From CAYRHS01 sp964424125 (GTDB lineage: Bacteria > Actinomycetota > Acidimicrobiia > IMCC26256 > JAOSJL01), in contig CAYRHS010000069.1 of assembly GCA_964424125.1 (NCBI GenBank), forward strand, positions 1 through 15,678: 15,678 nt of DNA, read 5' to 3'. A program made the position numbers and the translations under genes. Below, piece by piece: positions 7,721 to 14,899 of the stretch (position 1 is the first letter of the stretch; the number at the start of each line of letters is the position of its first letter). Below the pieces are notes generated by a model. The model was not told the origin of the DNA. It was given only the letters and a program-made list of their open reading frames with translations, and did no database searches.

Positions 7721-8226
7721 GCACGCCAGCCACGCAGCACGATGAGCACCGCACCGATCGTGATAGCCGAATCGGCGAGGTTGAAGGTGGGGAACGTCCC
7801 CACGGTCACGAAATCGACGACGGCGCCTCGGAAGAACCCGGGGTCTCGGAAGATCCGGTCGGCGAGGTTGCCGATCGCCCCTCCCAGCACGAGCGAGAGG
7901 CCGACGAGCATCCACACGTCGGAGACGCGCCGAGCAGCGCGAGCCAGGAACACCGCCACGATGACCGCGAGGATCGCGAGCAGGGGCGTGAACGCCTGGA
8001 ACAGGCTGAAGGCTCCCCCCGTGTTGCGGCCCAGACGGAAACCGACGCTGTCCCCGACGACCCAGATCGGGCCGTCCGAGAGCGCCCCCACCGCCCACGC
8101 CTTCGTGAGCTGGTCGAGCGCCACGATCGTGACGACGATGACGACCGGCAACCACGTGTCAGTCCGCCGCGAGAGGGTCGGGCCGGGCGCCTCGCGCCCC
8201 GCCCCACTAGCGGCGTCGTTCCGCAC
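7717..8226 (-). CDS. lspA: Lipoprotein signal peptidase (signal peptidase II)
   Basis: LspA is an integral membrane aspartyl protease that removes signal peptides from diacylglyceryl-modified prolipoproteins. The 169-residue product has four hydrophobic segments: WLPVVIVVTIVALDQLTKAW, TPLLAILAVIVAVFLA, WMLVGLSLVLGGAIGNLADR and FNLADSAITIGAVLIVL. The active-site pair is D123 (GNLADRI) and D152 (FNLADSA), and the conserved GRNTGGAFSLF loop is present. I use GTG 8226, which overlaps the end of dksA by 20 nt. No Shine-Dalgarno is visible there, so a later TTG before the first helix cannot be excluded. The stop overlaps the rluD start by 4 nt (GTGA). The dksA-lspA-rluD order suggests one transcript from the promoter upstream of dksA. 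Confidence 0.93.
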   Translation of the reverse strand: MRNDAASGAGREAPGPTLSRRTDTWLPVVIVVTIVALDQLTKAWAVGALSDGPIWVVGDSVGFRLGRNTGGAFSLFQAFTPLLAILAVIVAVFLARAARRVSDVWMLVGLSLVLGGAIGNLADRIFRDPGFFRGAVVDFVTVGTFPTFNLADSAITIGAVLIVLRGWRA

Positions 8227-9028
8227 GTTGTTGACAGTCGAAACAGGTCTCCGCCCACGGGATCGCGTCGAGTCGCTTCACGGCGATGGGCTTGCCGGCG
8301 GGGAGGCAGACCCCGTAGGTCCCCTCGTCCATTCGCGCGAGCGCGCGGTCGATGGCCTCGACCTGCTGGCGGGCTGATGCGGACAAGAAGAGATCGCGCT
8401 CGCGCTCGACGCTCAGCGTGTCGCCCTCGCCCGACTCCTCGTCGAACTGTGTGTCGCCCTGATCGCGATCCGCCGCCAGCTCGTCGGCCTCGGCCCGGAG
8501 CTCCTCGGCCTGCTCGAGGAGATACTCGCGGTGCTCGATGAGCTTCTTGCGCAAGCGCTCGAGTGTCCGCTTGGAGAGGTCGGCGGGCTTCGGAGTCACG
8601 AAGAAGCCTGACAACGGACACACCACCGTCCCGGGCTTCGCCTCGCGCCGGAGGAGTGCGGCGACGCGCGCCGAACGCGCCTCGGCCTCCGCCGCCTCGG
8701 CCTCCTCGGGCGAGGGCTCCGCCGCAGCGGCGCGCCCCTCGACCGGCTGCTCCCCGGCGGCCTTCTTCTTGGCGGGCTTCTTGGCGGGCTTCTTGGCCGG
8801 CTTGGCGGCCTTCTTCTTCGCGGGCTTCTTGGCCGGCTTGGCGGCCTTCTTCTTCGCGGGCTTCTTCGCCGCCTTCTTCGCGGGCTTCTTCGCCGGCTTC
8901 GTGGCCCGCTTCTTGGCGGCCTTCTTGGCCGGCTTGGTGACCCGCTTCTTGGACTGCTTCGCGGGCTTCGACCGCTTGGCGGGCGCGCGCGTCGAGGCTT
9001 TCGACGCGCGCTTCCTGGCCGTCGCCAT
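8207..9028 (-). CDS. DksA/TraR-type RNA polymerase-binding protein with histone-H1-like lysine-rich N-terminal tail
   Basis: DksA/TraR proteins insert a coiled coil into the RNA polymerase secondary channel and modulate initiation. This one has 273 residues, much longer than DksA (~151). Residues 1-~91 are almost only K, A and P (KPAKKPAKKAAKK-type repeats) and resemble histone H1 tails, so they probably bind nucleic acid. Residues ~93-118 are acidic and alanine-rich. The rest is the DksA module: SKRTLERLRKKLIEHREYLL coiled coil and the zinc finger YGVCLPAGKPIAVKRLDAIP...CFDC, with C241, C262 and C265 but A244 where the fourth cysteine normally sits. ATG 9028 has a GAGG Shine-Dalgarno 4 nt upstream and a good sigma-A-type promoter. 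The stop is TAG. Streptomyces carries a similar tailed protein between lspA and ileS, as far as I recall. Confidence 0.9.
   Translation of the reverse strand: MATARKRASKASTRAPAKRSKPAKQSKKRVTKPAKKAAKKRATKPAKKPAKKAAKKPAKKKAAKPAKKPAKKKAAKPAKKPAKKPAKKKAAGEQPVEGRAAAAEPSPEEAEAAEAEARSARVAALLRREAKPGTVVCPLSGFFVTPKPADLSKRTLERLRKKLIEHREYLLEQAEELRAEADELAADRDQGDTQFDEESGEGDTLSVERERDLFLSASARQQVEAIDRALARMDEGTYGVCLPAGKPIAVKRLDAIPWAETCFDCQQRAERRR
8785..8856. repeat. Perfect 36-bp tandem duplication inside the DksA-like tail
   Basis: Bases 8785-8820 and 8821-8856 are identical, and a third copy begins at 8857 for 10 bp before diverging. The unit encodes 12 residues (KKKAAKPAKKPA register) and keeps frame. Shorter related K/P/A repeats flank it. 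This suggests recent in-frame expansion by slippage or unequal recombination, so tail length may vary among strains. Confidence 0.9.
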
Positions 9029-9068
9029 GGCACCTCACGATCGGTGTTCTGGGGCCGAGAGCCGGGGA

Positions 9069-9097
9069 AGTGTAGGCGCCGCCCCGCGAGCGATCAA
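9069..9097 (-). promoter_or_regulatory. Sigma-A-type promoter for dksA-lspA-rluD
   Basis: On the minus strand TTGATC (9097-9092) and TACACT (9074-9069) are separated by exactly 17 bp. The inferred transcript starts near 9062, giving a leader of about 34 nt that contains the GAGG ribosome site (9036-9033). It is the best-matching promoter in the window, and it lies in the 85-bp divergent gap with ileS. Confidence 0.6.
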
Positions 9098-9113
9098 AGT
9101 GCGAGGGCGCGGG

Positions 9114-12100
9114 ATGGAGATCGGTACTGTACGAGACGTGCGCTTCGAACCCGTAGGTTCCTTCGACCTCGTCGCGCTCGAGGCGCGCCAGCTCGAACGC
9201 TGGGAGCGCGAGGACATCTTCCACGAGAGCCTCCGGCGCCGTGAGGGCGCGGACGAATGGGTGTTCTACGAGGGGCCGCCGTTCGCCAATGGACGCCCGG
9301 GCATCCATCACGTCTGGGCCCGAATCTTCAAAGACCTCTACCCGAGATTCCACACGATGCGTGGACGTTCGGTACCGAGGAAGGGGGGGTGGGACTGCCA
9401 CGGATTGCCCGTCGAGATCGAGGTCGAACGGGAGCTCGGCTTCTCGGACAAGCACGAGATCGAGCGCTACGGCATCCGGGAGTTCAACGCCCGCTGTCGC
9501 GACTCCGTGCGCCGCTACGTGGGCGACTGGGAGGAGCTCACACGACGCATCGGGATGTGGCTCGACACCGACGACGCCTACTGGACGTTGTCGAACGAGT
9601 ACATGGAGAGCGTGTGGTGGCAGTTCCGCCAGCTCTGGGACCGAGGGCACGTCTACGAGGGCCACAAGGTCGTCCCCTACTGCGGTCGCTGTGGCACGGC
9701 TCTGTCCAGCCACGAGCTCGCAAAGCCGTGTGCGTACCGGGACGTCACAGAGCCCTCGGTGTTCGTTCGGTTCCCGATCGAGGGCCGCAACTTCGACCTC
9801 CTGGTGTGGACGACGACGCCATGGACGTTGGTCTCGAACGTCGCGCTCGCGGTGCATCCCGACGTCGAATACGTGCGAGTTCATTCTCCTCGCCGTGATC
9901 AGCGCGACGTCGTGCTCGCGCGCGAGCTCGTGTCCACCGTGTACGACGACGCCGAGGTCGTCGAGCCGGTCTCGGCCGCCGATCTCGTCGGCCTCCGTTA
10001 CGAACGCCCGTTCGCCGATCTCGGCGTGGAGAGCGACGCGTTCCGAGTCGTCGCGGCCGATTTCGTGACCGTGGACGAAGGCACCGGCATCGTCCACCTC
10101 GCCCCCGCGTTCGGTGAGGTCGATCGCGAGGTCGCGGAGCGCGAAGGCCTCGCGATGCTGAACCCCGTCGACGACGCGGCCCGCTTCGACAGTTCCTTCC
10201 CCCGGCACCAGGGCTCCTTCGTCAAGGACGCCGACGAGGCGCTGATCGAAGAGCTGCGCGCCTCGGGACGGCTCGAGAAGACCCTGGACTACACGCACTC
10301 CTATCCGCACTGCTGGCGGTGCGAGACGCCGCTCGTCTACTGGGCCAAGCCGAACTGGTTCGTCCGGACCTCGGCGCAGCGTGCGGCGCTGCTCCGGGAG
10401 AACGAGAAGGTCGGCTGGCACCCGGGCCACATCAAGGAGGGGCGCTTCGGCGACTGGCTGCGCAACAACGTGGACTGGGCCCTCTCCCGGGACCGGTTCT
10501 GGGGCACGCCGATCCCCGTGTGGCGCTGCGAGCAGTGCGGCCACGACGCGTGCATCGGATCGGTCGCCGAGCTCGCGGAGCGCAGCGGTCGGGATCTCGA
10601 GGGTCTCGACCTCCACCGACCCTTCGTCGACGAGGTGAGCATCCCGTGCGAGTCGTGCGGTGCGCCCGCGACCCGGGTCGAATCCGTCCTGGACGTCTGG
10701 TTCGACTCGGGCGCGATGCCCGCCGCGCAGTTGCACGTGCCCTTCGAGCACGAAGACGTCTTCGAGCGGCGATACCCGGCCGAGTTCATCTGTGAAGCGA
10801 TCGACCAGACCCGGGGTTGGTTCTACTCGTTGCTCGCGGTCAACACCCTGGTCTTCGGGAGCACGCCCTACCGCAACGTCGTGTGCCTCTCGTTGATCTT
10901 GGATCGCGACGGACAGAAGATGTCGAAATCGCGCGGGAACGTGGTCGACCCGTGGTCGATTCTCGACCGGCGAGGCGCGGATGCCCTGCGCTGGTACTTC
11001 TTCACCGCGGGATCACCCTGGACGCCGAAGCGCGTCTACGAAGAAGGGATCGACGAGTCGACCCGCCGTTTCCTCCTCACGGTGTGGAACACCTACTCGT
11101 TCTTCGTGACGTACGCGAATCTCGACGCCTGGGAGCCGCGCCAGGCCCCGCGCGGGCCGCGGCACGTTCTCGACCGGTGGGTGCGATCGCGACTCCAACG
11201 GACGATCGGCGAGGTCACCACGTCGCTGGATGGCTTCGACGCGCTCGCAGCCGCGAACGCGCTCGACCGTTTCGTCGACGACCTCTCCAACTGGTACGTG
11301 CGGCGGTCGCGATCCCGGTTCTGGCGCGATCCCGAGGGGTCAGGCGAAGCACACGCCACGTTGCACGAGTGCCTCGTGACCGTGGCAACGCTCCTGGCAC
11401 CGTTCACGCCATTCGTCGCCGACGAGCTCTTCCGGAACCTCAGCGGGCCCGGCGCCGAGAGCGTCCACCTCGCCGACTGGCCCACCCCCGACGAGTCCGC
11501 GCTCGACGAGGAGCTCGAGCACCGGATGGCCCACGCACGCGCCATCGTCTCGCTCGGGCGCTCTGCACGCGAAGACGCCCGGGTGAGCGTGCGCCAACCC
11601 CTCGCCCGTGCGCTCGTCGTCACCGACGAGCCCCTCGCCGACGACGTCGTCGCGGAGGTCGAAGGGGAGCTGAACGTGAAACAGATCGAGCTCGTCGCCG
11701 ACCTCGAGGGCCTCCTCGACTACACGGTCGTCCCGAATTTCCGGGCGCTCGGTCCCCGACTCGGGCCCCGTCTCCCGAAGGTACAGGCCGTGCTGGGCGA
11801 GCTCGACGGCGCGACTGCCCGCCAGGCGCTCGAAGATCGCGGCCGGCTCCTGATCGAGCTCGACGGCGAGTCCGTCGAGCTCGGGCCGGAGGACGTCGAG
11901 ATCCGCGCCGTCCACCACGAAGAGCTCGCCATCGCCCAGGAGGGTCGCCTGGCGGTGGCACTCGACCTCGCGCTCGACGACCAGCTTCGAGCCGAAGGCC
12001 GGGCGCGAGCGCTCGCCCGGGCTCTCAACGAGGCGCGCAAGCACGCCGGCCTCGAGCTCGCGGATCGCGTGGGCGTCGTGATCGCCGGTCAGGGCCCGAT

Positions 12101-12245
12101 CGTCGAGGCGGCACGCCAGCACGGCGAGTGGATCGCCGGCGAGGTCCTGGCCGTCGGCTGGTCGGTCACCGACACGGTGCCCGACGGCGCCGAAGCGCTC
12201 AAGATCGGCGACGAGACGATCCGGGTGGTCCTCGAGCGCCGCTGA
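9114..12245 (+). CDS. ileS: Isoleucyl-tRNA synthetase, IleRS2-like, with altered HIGH motif (GIHH)
   Basis: IleRS charges tRNA-Ile and hydrolyses misactivated valine. The 1043-residue product has the class I signature region PFANGRPGIHH, with G63-I64-H65-H66 replacing HxGH. It also has GWDCHGLPVEIEVERELG, a CP1 editing domain (LVWTTTPWTLVSN, GTGIVHLAPAFGEVD), zinc-type pairs CEQCGH and CESCG, DVWFDSG, a canonical KMSKS at 602-606, and the anticodon-binding domain. The GxHH variant is reported for some IleRS2 enzymes and linked to mupirocin hyper-resistance. ATG 9114 has GAGG 7 nt upstream. GTG 9138 (8 residues shorter) aligns better with the Thermus N-terminus and follows a TACTGT -10-like element by 7 nt, so a leaderless start there is a serious alternative. 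The 85-bp upstream gap is too short for a T-box. The gene is convergent with divIVA. Confidence 0.96.
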   Translation: MEIGTVRDVRFEPVGSFDLVALEARQLERWEREDIFHESLRRREGADEWVFYEGPPFANGRPGIHHVWARIFKDLYPRFHTMRGRSVPRKGGWDCHGLPVEIEVERELGFSDKHEIERYGIREFNARCRDSVRRYVGDWEELTRRIGMWLDTDDAYWTLSNEYMESVWWQFRQLWDRGHVYEGHKVVPYCGRCGTALSSHELAKPCAYRDVTEPSVFVRFPIEGRNFDLLVWTTTPWTLVSNVALAVHPDVEYVRVHSPRRDQRDVVLARELVSTVYDDAEVVEPVSAADLVGLRYERPFADLGVESDAFRVVAADFVTVDEGTGIVHLAPAFGEVDREVAEREGLAMLNPVDDAARFDSSFPRHQGSFVKDADEALIEELRASGRLEKTLDYTHSYPHCWRCETPLVYWAKPNWFVRTSAQRAALLRENEKVGWHPGHIKEGRFGDWLRNNVDWALSRDRFWGTPIPVWRCEQCGHDACIGSVAELAERSGRDLEGLDLHRPFVDEVSIPCESCGAPATRVESVLDVWFDSGAMPAAQLHVPFEHEDVFERRYPAEFICEAIDQTRGWFYSLLAVNTLVFGSTPYRNVVCLSLILDRDGQKMSKSRGNVVDPWSILDRRGADALRWYFFTAGSPWTPKRVYEEGIDESTRRFLLTVWNTYSFFVTYANLDAWEPRQAPRGPRHVLDRWVRSRLQRTIGEVTTSLDGFDALAAANALDRFVDDLSNWYVRRSRSRFWRDPEGSGEAHATLHECLVTVATLLAPFTPFVADELFRNLSGPGAESVHLADWPTPDESALDEELEHRMAHARAIVSLGRSAREDARVSVRQPLARALVVTDEPLADDVVAEVEGELNVKQIELVADLEGLLDYTVVPNFRALGPRLGPRLPKVQAVLGELDGATARQALEDRGRLLIELDGESVELGPEDVEIRAVHHEELAIAQEGRLAVALDLALDDQLRAEGRARALARALNEARKHAGLELADRVGVVIAGQGPIVEAARQHGEWIAGEVLAVGWSVTDTVPDGAEALKIGDETIRVVLERR
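9125..9130 (+). promoter_or_regulatory. Candidate -10 element for a leaderless ileS transcript
   Basis: TACTGT fits the actinobacterial TANNNT -10 pattern and ends 7 nt before GTG 9138, so transcription could begin at the start codon itself. No -35 is recognisable. If used, the ATG at 9114 would not be in this transcript. Confidence 0.35.
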
Positions 12246-12261
12246 ACCAGACGAGGAGCGC

Positions 12262-13308
12262 TCAGCGCCGACGGCGGAAGACGTCGGTGAACCGATGCGA
12301 ATCCTCGCTCTCGTCCTGGTCGTAGAGCGCGGTCGCGGGCGTGTCCTCGTCGTCCGGTCCGAGCGGAGCGTCGTCGCGTACCGCCTCGCGCAGGCTGGCG
12401 AAGAACGCATCGTCGTCGAGGGAGTCGCCGTCGGCCTCCTCCTCGCCGAAGAGACGCCCTCGAGCGACCGGTTCATGCACGGACTCCGACGGCTCATCGT
12501 CCGATGCGGCCGCGTCGTCCACCGGGATCGCCTCGATGGCCTCGGGCGCGACGTCGCCTTCGCTCGCCGGTCCTTCGTCGATGGCATCGACGTCGTGGTC
12601 GGACGGCTCGGCCACACCCAGCTCCGCCCGCTCGAACACGTCGAGCTCGACCGTCTCCCGGGGGTCGGGCTCGCCCTCCGCTTCGGTCTGCACGGCGTCG
12701 TCGATCGCGACGCCCTCCGGAGCGGGCGCAGGGGCGATGCCCTCGCGACCCTCGGGCAGGTCGATCTCGTGCAGGGCGGGACGCGTGGGCGGCGTGATGG
12801 GCTCTCGAACAGTCAGCGACTCGAGATCCGCGGCGATGGCGCTGCGCATGCGCTCCCGGTAATCGGCCTCGAAGCGCTCGAGCGCGTCGACATCCGTGCC
12901 GAGCGCGTGCCGCTTCGCCGCGAGCTCGGCGACCTCGGCCTCGATCCGCCGACGCTCGCCCTCGGCGAGGCGCCGGGCCTCGGTCTCCGCGTCACGGACC
13001 ATCGTCGCGGAGCGCTCCTCGGCCTCCCGTACGAGCTGGTCGGCGCGCGCCTTGGCCTCGGCGACGGCCTCGTCGGCCGTGCGCTGCGCGAGCAGCAGTG
13101 TGCGCTGGAGGAGCTCCTCGGTCTCACGGCCCTGACCGGCGCGCGATTCCGCCTCACCCATGCGCTCCGTGAGCCGGTTCAGCCGGTCGGTCAATGACTC
13201 GATCGTCGCGGCCGCGCGCTCCAACAAGTCGTCCGTCTGGTCGCGGTGGTAGCCGCGGCGCTCCTCCTTGATCTCGGAGCTGCGGAGTTCCTGTGGGGTG
13301 ACATCCAT
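12262..13308 (-). CDS. DivIVA-domain coiled-coil protein
   Basis: DivIVA-type proteins bind curved membrane and organise pole growth or septum assembly; in actinobacteria they direct wall synthesis. The 348-residue product starts MDVTPQELRSSEIKEERRGYH, matching the DivIVA N-terminal membrane-binding domain (TP..L....F......GY...VD). A predicted coiled coil spans ~32-165 (AEAKARADQLVREAEERSAT, EARRLAEGERRRIEAEVAEL). Residues ~175-335 are acidic and probably disordered, and the tail is basic (FRRRR). I chose ATG 13308 because the longer frame upstream reads through the promoter and yggT antisense-like sequence with no family similarity. It is last in the ftsZ-side cluster and ends 16 bp from the convergent ileS. 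The RGYHRDQTDDLLERA core differs from Wag31, so I call it DivIVA-domain rather than Wag31 itself. Confidence 0.88.
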   Translation of the reverse strand: MDVTPQELRSSEIKEERRGYHRDQTDDLLERAAATIESLTDRLNRLTERMGEAESRAGQGRETEELLQRTLLLAQRTADEAVAEAKARADQLVREAEERSATMVRDAETEARRLAEGERRRIEAEVAELAAKRHALGTDVDALERFEADYRERMRSAIAADLESLTVREPITPPTRPALHEIDLPEGREGIAPAPAPEGVAIDDAVQTEAEGEPDPRETVELDVFERAELGVAEPSDHDVDAIDEGPASEGDVAPEAIEAIPVDDAAASDDEPSESVHEPVARGRLFGEEEADGDSLDDDAFFASLREAVRDDAPLGPDDEDTPATALYDQDESEDSHRFTDVFRRRR

Positions 13309-13314
13309 GTTCGT

Positions 13315-13320
13315 ATCGTA
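13315..13320 (-). promoter_or_regulatory. Candidate -10 element for a leaderless divIVA transcript
   Basis: TACGAT on the minus strand ends 6 nt before the divIVA ATG (13308), which places the expected start of transcription at the A of the start codon. There is no ribosome-binding sequence, consistent with leaderless expression, which is common in actinobacteria. No -35 is evident. Confidence 0.45.
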
Positions 13321-13373
13321 ACCACGACCGACCCCGTTCGTGGGGAACCGTGGAGGCGATCGTTGTCCTCGCC

Positions 13374-13619
13374 TCAGAGTCCGCAGATGACGCCGCGCAG
13401 GATCACCAGGGCGAGGAACAGCACCAGGAACGAGAGATCGAACATCCCCGCCGGCGGGATCACGCTGCGCAGCGGCCGGAGCACGGGCTCGGTCAGATCG
13501 CGCACGACCCGGGCCACCACCGCGAAGCCCGAATCGGGGCGGAGCGGGAACCAAGACAGGACCGCCCGCAGCACGAGGACCACCATGTAGACGGTGATGA
13601 GCGCGCAGAGGATCTCCAC
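13374..13619 (-). CDS. YggT-family membrane protein
   Basis: This 81-residue protein has two hydrophobic helices: ILCALITVYMVVLVLRAVLS (residues ~3-22) and FDLSFLVLFLALVILRGVI (~60-78), joined by the family-typical WFP...DLTEPVLRPLRSVIPP loop. YggT proteins lie beside sepF and divIVA in many Gram-positive and cyanobacterial genomes and are linked to division or osmotic tolerance, but their biochemical role is unknown. The GTG 13619 start gives normal family length. It begins 24 bp after the sepF stop, so it is probably co-transcribed, although divIVA may also have its own promoter. Confidence 0.9.
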   Translation of the reverse strand: MEILCALITVYMVVLVLRAVLSWFPLRPDSGFAVVARVVRDLTEPVLRPLRSVIPPAGMFDLSFLVLFLALVILRGVICGL

Positions 13620-13643
13620 GTCGCCGCCCGGAGCCCCGTGCCC

Positions 13644-14177
13644 TCAGGCCCGATAGAGGCCGCGGGCCTGGAGGCGCTCCTTCTCCTCCTCGGAGACCTC
13701 CACGTTCTCGGGCGCCAGTAGGAAGACCTGGTCGGCCACCCGTGACATCGAACCGCCCACGGCATACGCGAGACCCGAGGAGAAGTCGATGAGGCGGCGC
13801 TGCAGATCACGGGAGAGCCCCTGGATGTTGATGATCACCGGCTGGCCCGCCTTCAGCCGGTCCCCGACCTCCTGGGCGTCGTTGAAGCCGTGCGGCTCGA
13901 CGACGTGCACGCGAGAGCGCGTGGTCTCGACGGGACGGATCGTGGGAAGTCCGGGCTCCCCCACCGTTCGCCCGGCGTGCTCCGGCTCGCGCACCCGCGG
14001 CAGCGTTCTCACCGCCGGACCACCCTCGGTACGCCGCTCCGAGGCGCCGGCGGGCGGTTCACCTGCGTGCTCGACGGCTCGCTCTCCGACCTGTTCCGCG
14101 GCAGCCGGAGGCTCCGCGTAGTCGTCGTAGTCGTCGAAGCCCAGATAGACCATCGCGCGGCGCCACATCGAAGCCAT
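13644..14177 (-). CDS. sepF: Cell division protein SepF
   Basis: SepF tethers FtsZ filaments to the membrane and is the main Z-ring anchor in actinobacteria that lack FtsA. The 177-residue product has an N-terminal amphipathic membrane-targeting helix (MASMWRRAMVYLGF), a variable acidic-to-basic linker (~15-90) and the C-terminal beta-rich domain (VHVVEPHGFNDAQEVGDRLK, PVIINIQGLSRDLQRRLIDF, SGLAYAVGGSMSRVADQVFL), which binds the FtsZ C-terminal peptide. ATG 14177 has an AGGAGG Shine-Dalgarno at 14191-14186, 8 nt upstream, the strongest ribosome site in this cluster. Its FtsZ partner's tail is encoded about 1.5 kb upstream at the window edge. Confidence 0.95.
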   Translation of the reverse strand: MASMWRRAMVYLGFDDYDDYAEPPAAAEQVGERAVEHAGEPPAGASERRTEGGPAVRTLPRVREPEHAGRTVGEPGLPTIRPVETTRSRVHVVEPHGFNDAQEVGDRLKAGQPVIINIQGLSRDLQRRLIDFSSGLAYAVGGSMSRVADQVFLLAPENVEVSEEEKERLQARGLYRA

Positions 14178-14197
14178 TGCCGTCGCCTCCTGGCCGC

Positions 14198-14899
14198 TCA
14201 GCCTAGCCCTCTGTCACCGATCTGACGGGGACCGAAGATCGCCCGGCCGACCCGCACGATCGTCGCCCCTTCTTCGACCGCGGCCTCGAAGTCGTCCGAC
14301 ATGCCCATCGAGAGCTCCGGGAGTCGGAGATCCGCAGCCAGCTCCCGCAGTGTCGCGAACCGGGGCCGGGGATCGCCTTCGCGCGGCGGGATCGTGGTGA
14401 GGCCCACGACCTCCAGGCCACGGGCGACGAGCGACTCCACGAGCGCTCCGGCCGCCGTTGGGGCGCAACCACCCTTCTGGGCCTCGTCCGCCAGGTCGAC
14501 CTGGACGAGGACGCGGGCACCCGGGGCGTGGTGCTCGAGCGCCGCCCCGAGGACCTCGCGATCGATCGAGTGCCACCACGCCACCACGGGGGCGAGCTTG
14601 GGCACCTTGTTGCGCTGGAGCCGACCGATGAAATGCCAGTGCACCGCGGCCCCCGCCTCGAGGGCATCCTCGACGGCGCCTCGCTTGGCGAGCAGCTCCT
14701 GGGCGCGGTTCTCGCCGAGGTCCGACACACCCGCGGCGGCCGCGATGGAGGCCCGCTCCGCGGTGACCCCTTTGGTGACGGCTACGAGGCGCACTGCATC
14801 GGGCTCGCGACCGGAACGACGCGCAGCGGCGGCGATCCGCTCACGCACGGACGTCACTCGCCCCCCGATGTCGCCGGCCGAGGCGGCGGGCTCCGTCAC
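14198..14899 (-). CDS. yggS: YggS/YlmE-family pyridoxal phosphate homeostasis protein
   Basis: This is a PLP-binding alanine-racemase-like TIM barrel without known catalysis, which controls free PLP and amino-acid balance (PLPBP family). The 233-residue product has VRLVAVTKGV with the Schiff-base lysine K43, LGENRAQELLAK, WHFIGRLQRNKV, and the phosphate-binding C-terminal block LSMGMSDDFEAAVEEGATIV followed by RVGRAIFG. Length is typical. GTG 14899 overlaps the pgeF stop (GTGA), indicating translational coupling. It lies 20 bp upstream of sepF, as in other Gram-positive division clusters (YlmE-SepF). Confidence 0.94.
   Translation of the reverse strand: MTEPAASAGDIGGRVTSVRERIAAAARRSGREPDAVRLVAVTKGVTAERASIAAAAGVSDLGENRAQELLAKRGAVEDALEAGAAVHWHFIGRLQRNKVPKLAPVVAWWHSIDREVLGAALEHHAPGARVLVQVDLADEAQKGGCAPTAAGALVESLVARGLEVVGLTTIPPREGDPRPRFATLRELAADLRLPELSMGMSDDFEAAVEEGATIVRVGRAIFGPRQIGDRGLG

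Noticed and set aside
8760..8950. CRISPR-like or intergenic repeat array
   Set aside because: The repeats are contiguous, in frame and code for the K/P/A tail; there are no unique spacers.
8538..9113. 192-codon upstream in-frame extension of ileS
   Set aside because: It is the antisense of the lysine-rich dksA tail (F/L/A/G repeats). IleRS homologues start at 9114 or 9138.
9029..9113. T-box riboswitch upstream of ileS
   Set aside because: The divergent gap is only 85 bp, already holds the dksA promoter, and shows no T-box sequence or antiterminator hairpin.
7806..10751. 981-codon minus-strand open frame across lspA, dksA and antisense to ileS
   Set aside because: It runs through three well-supported genes in the wrong frame or strand and shows no domain of its own.
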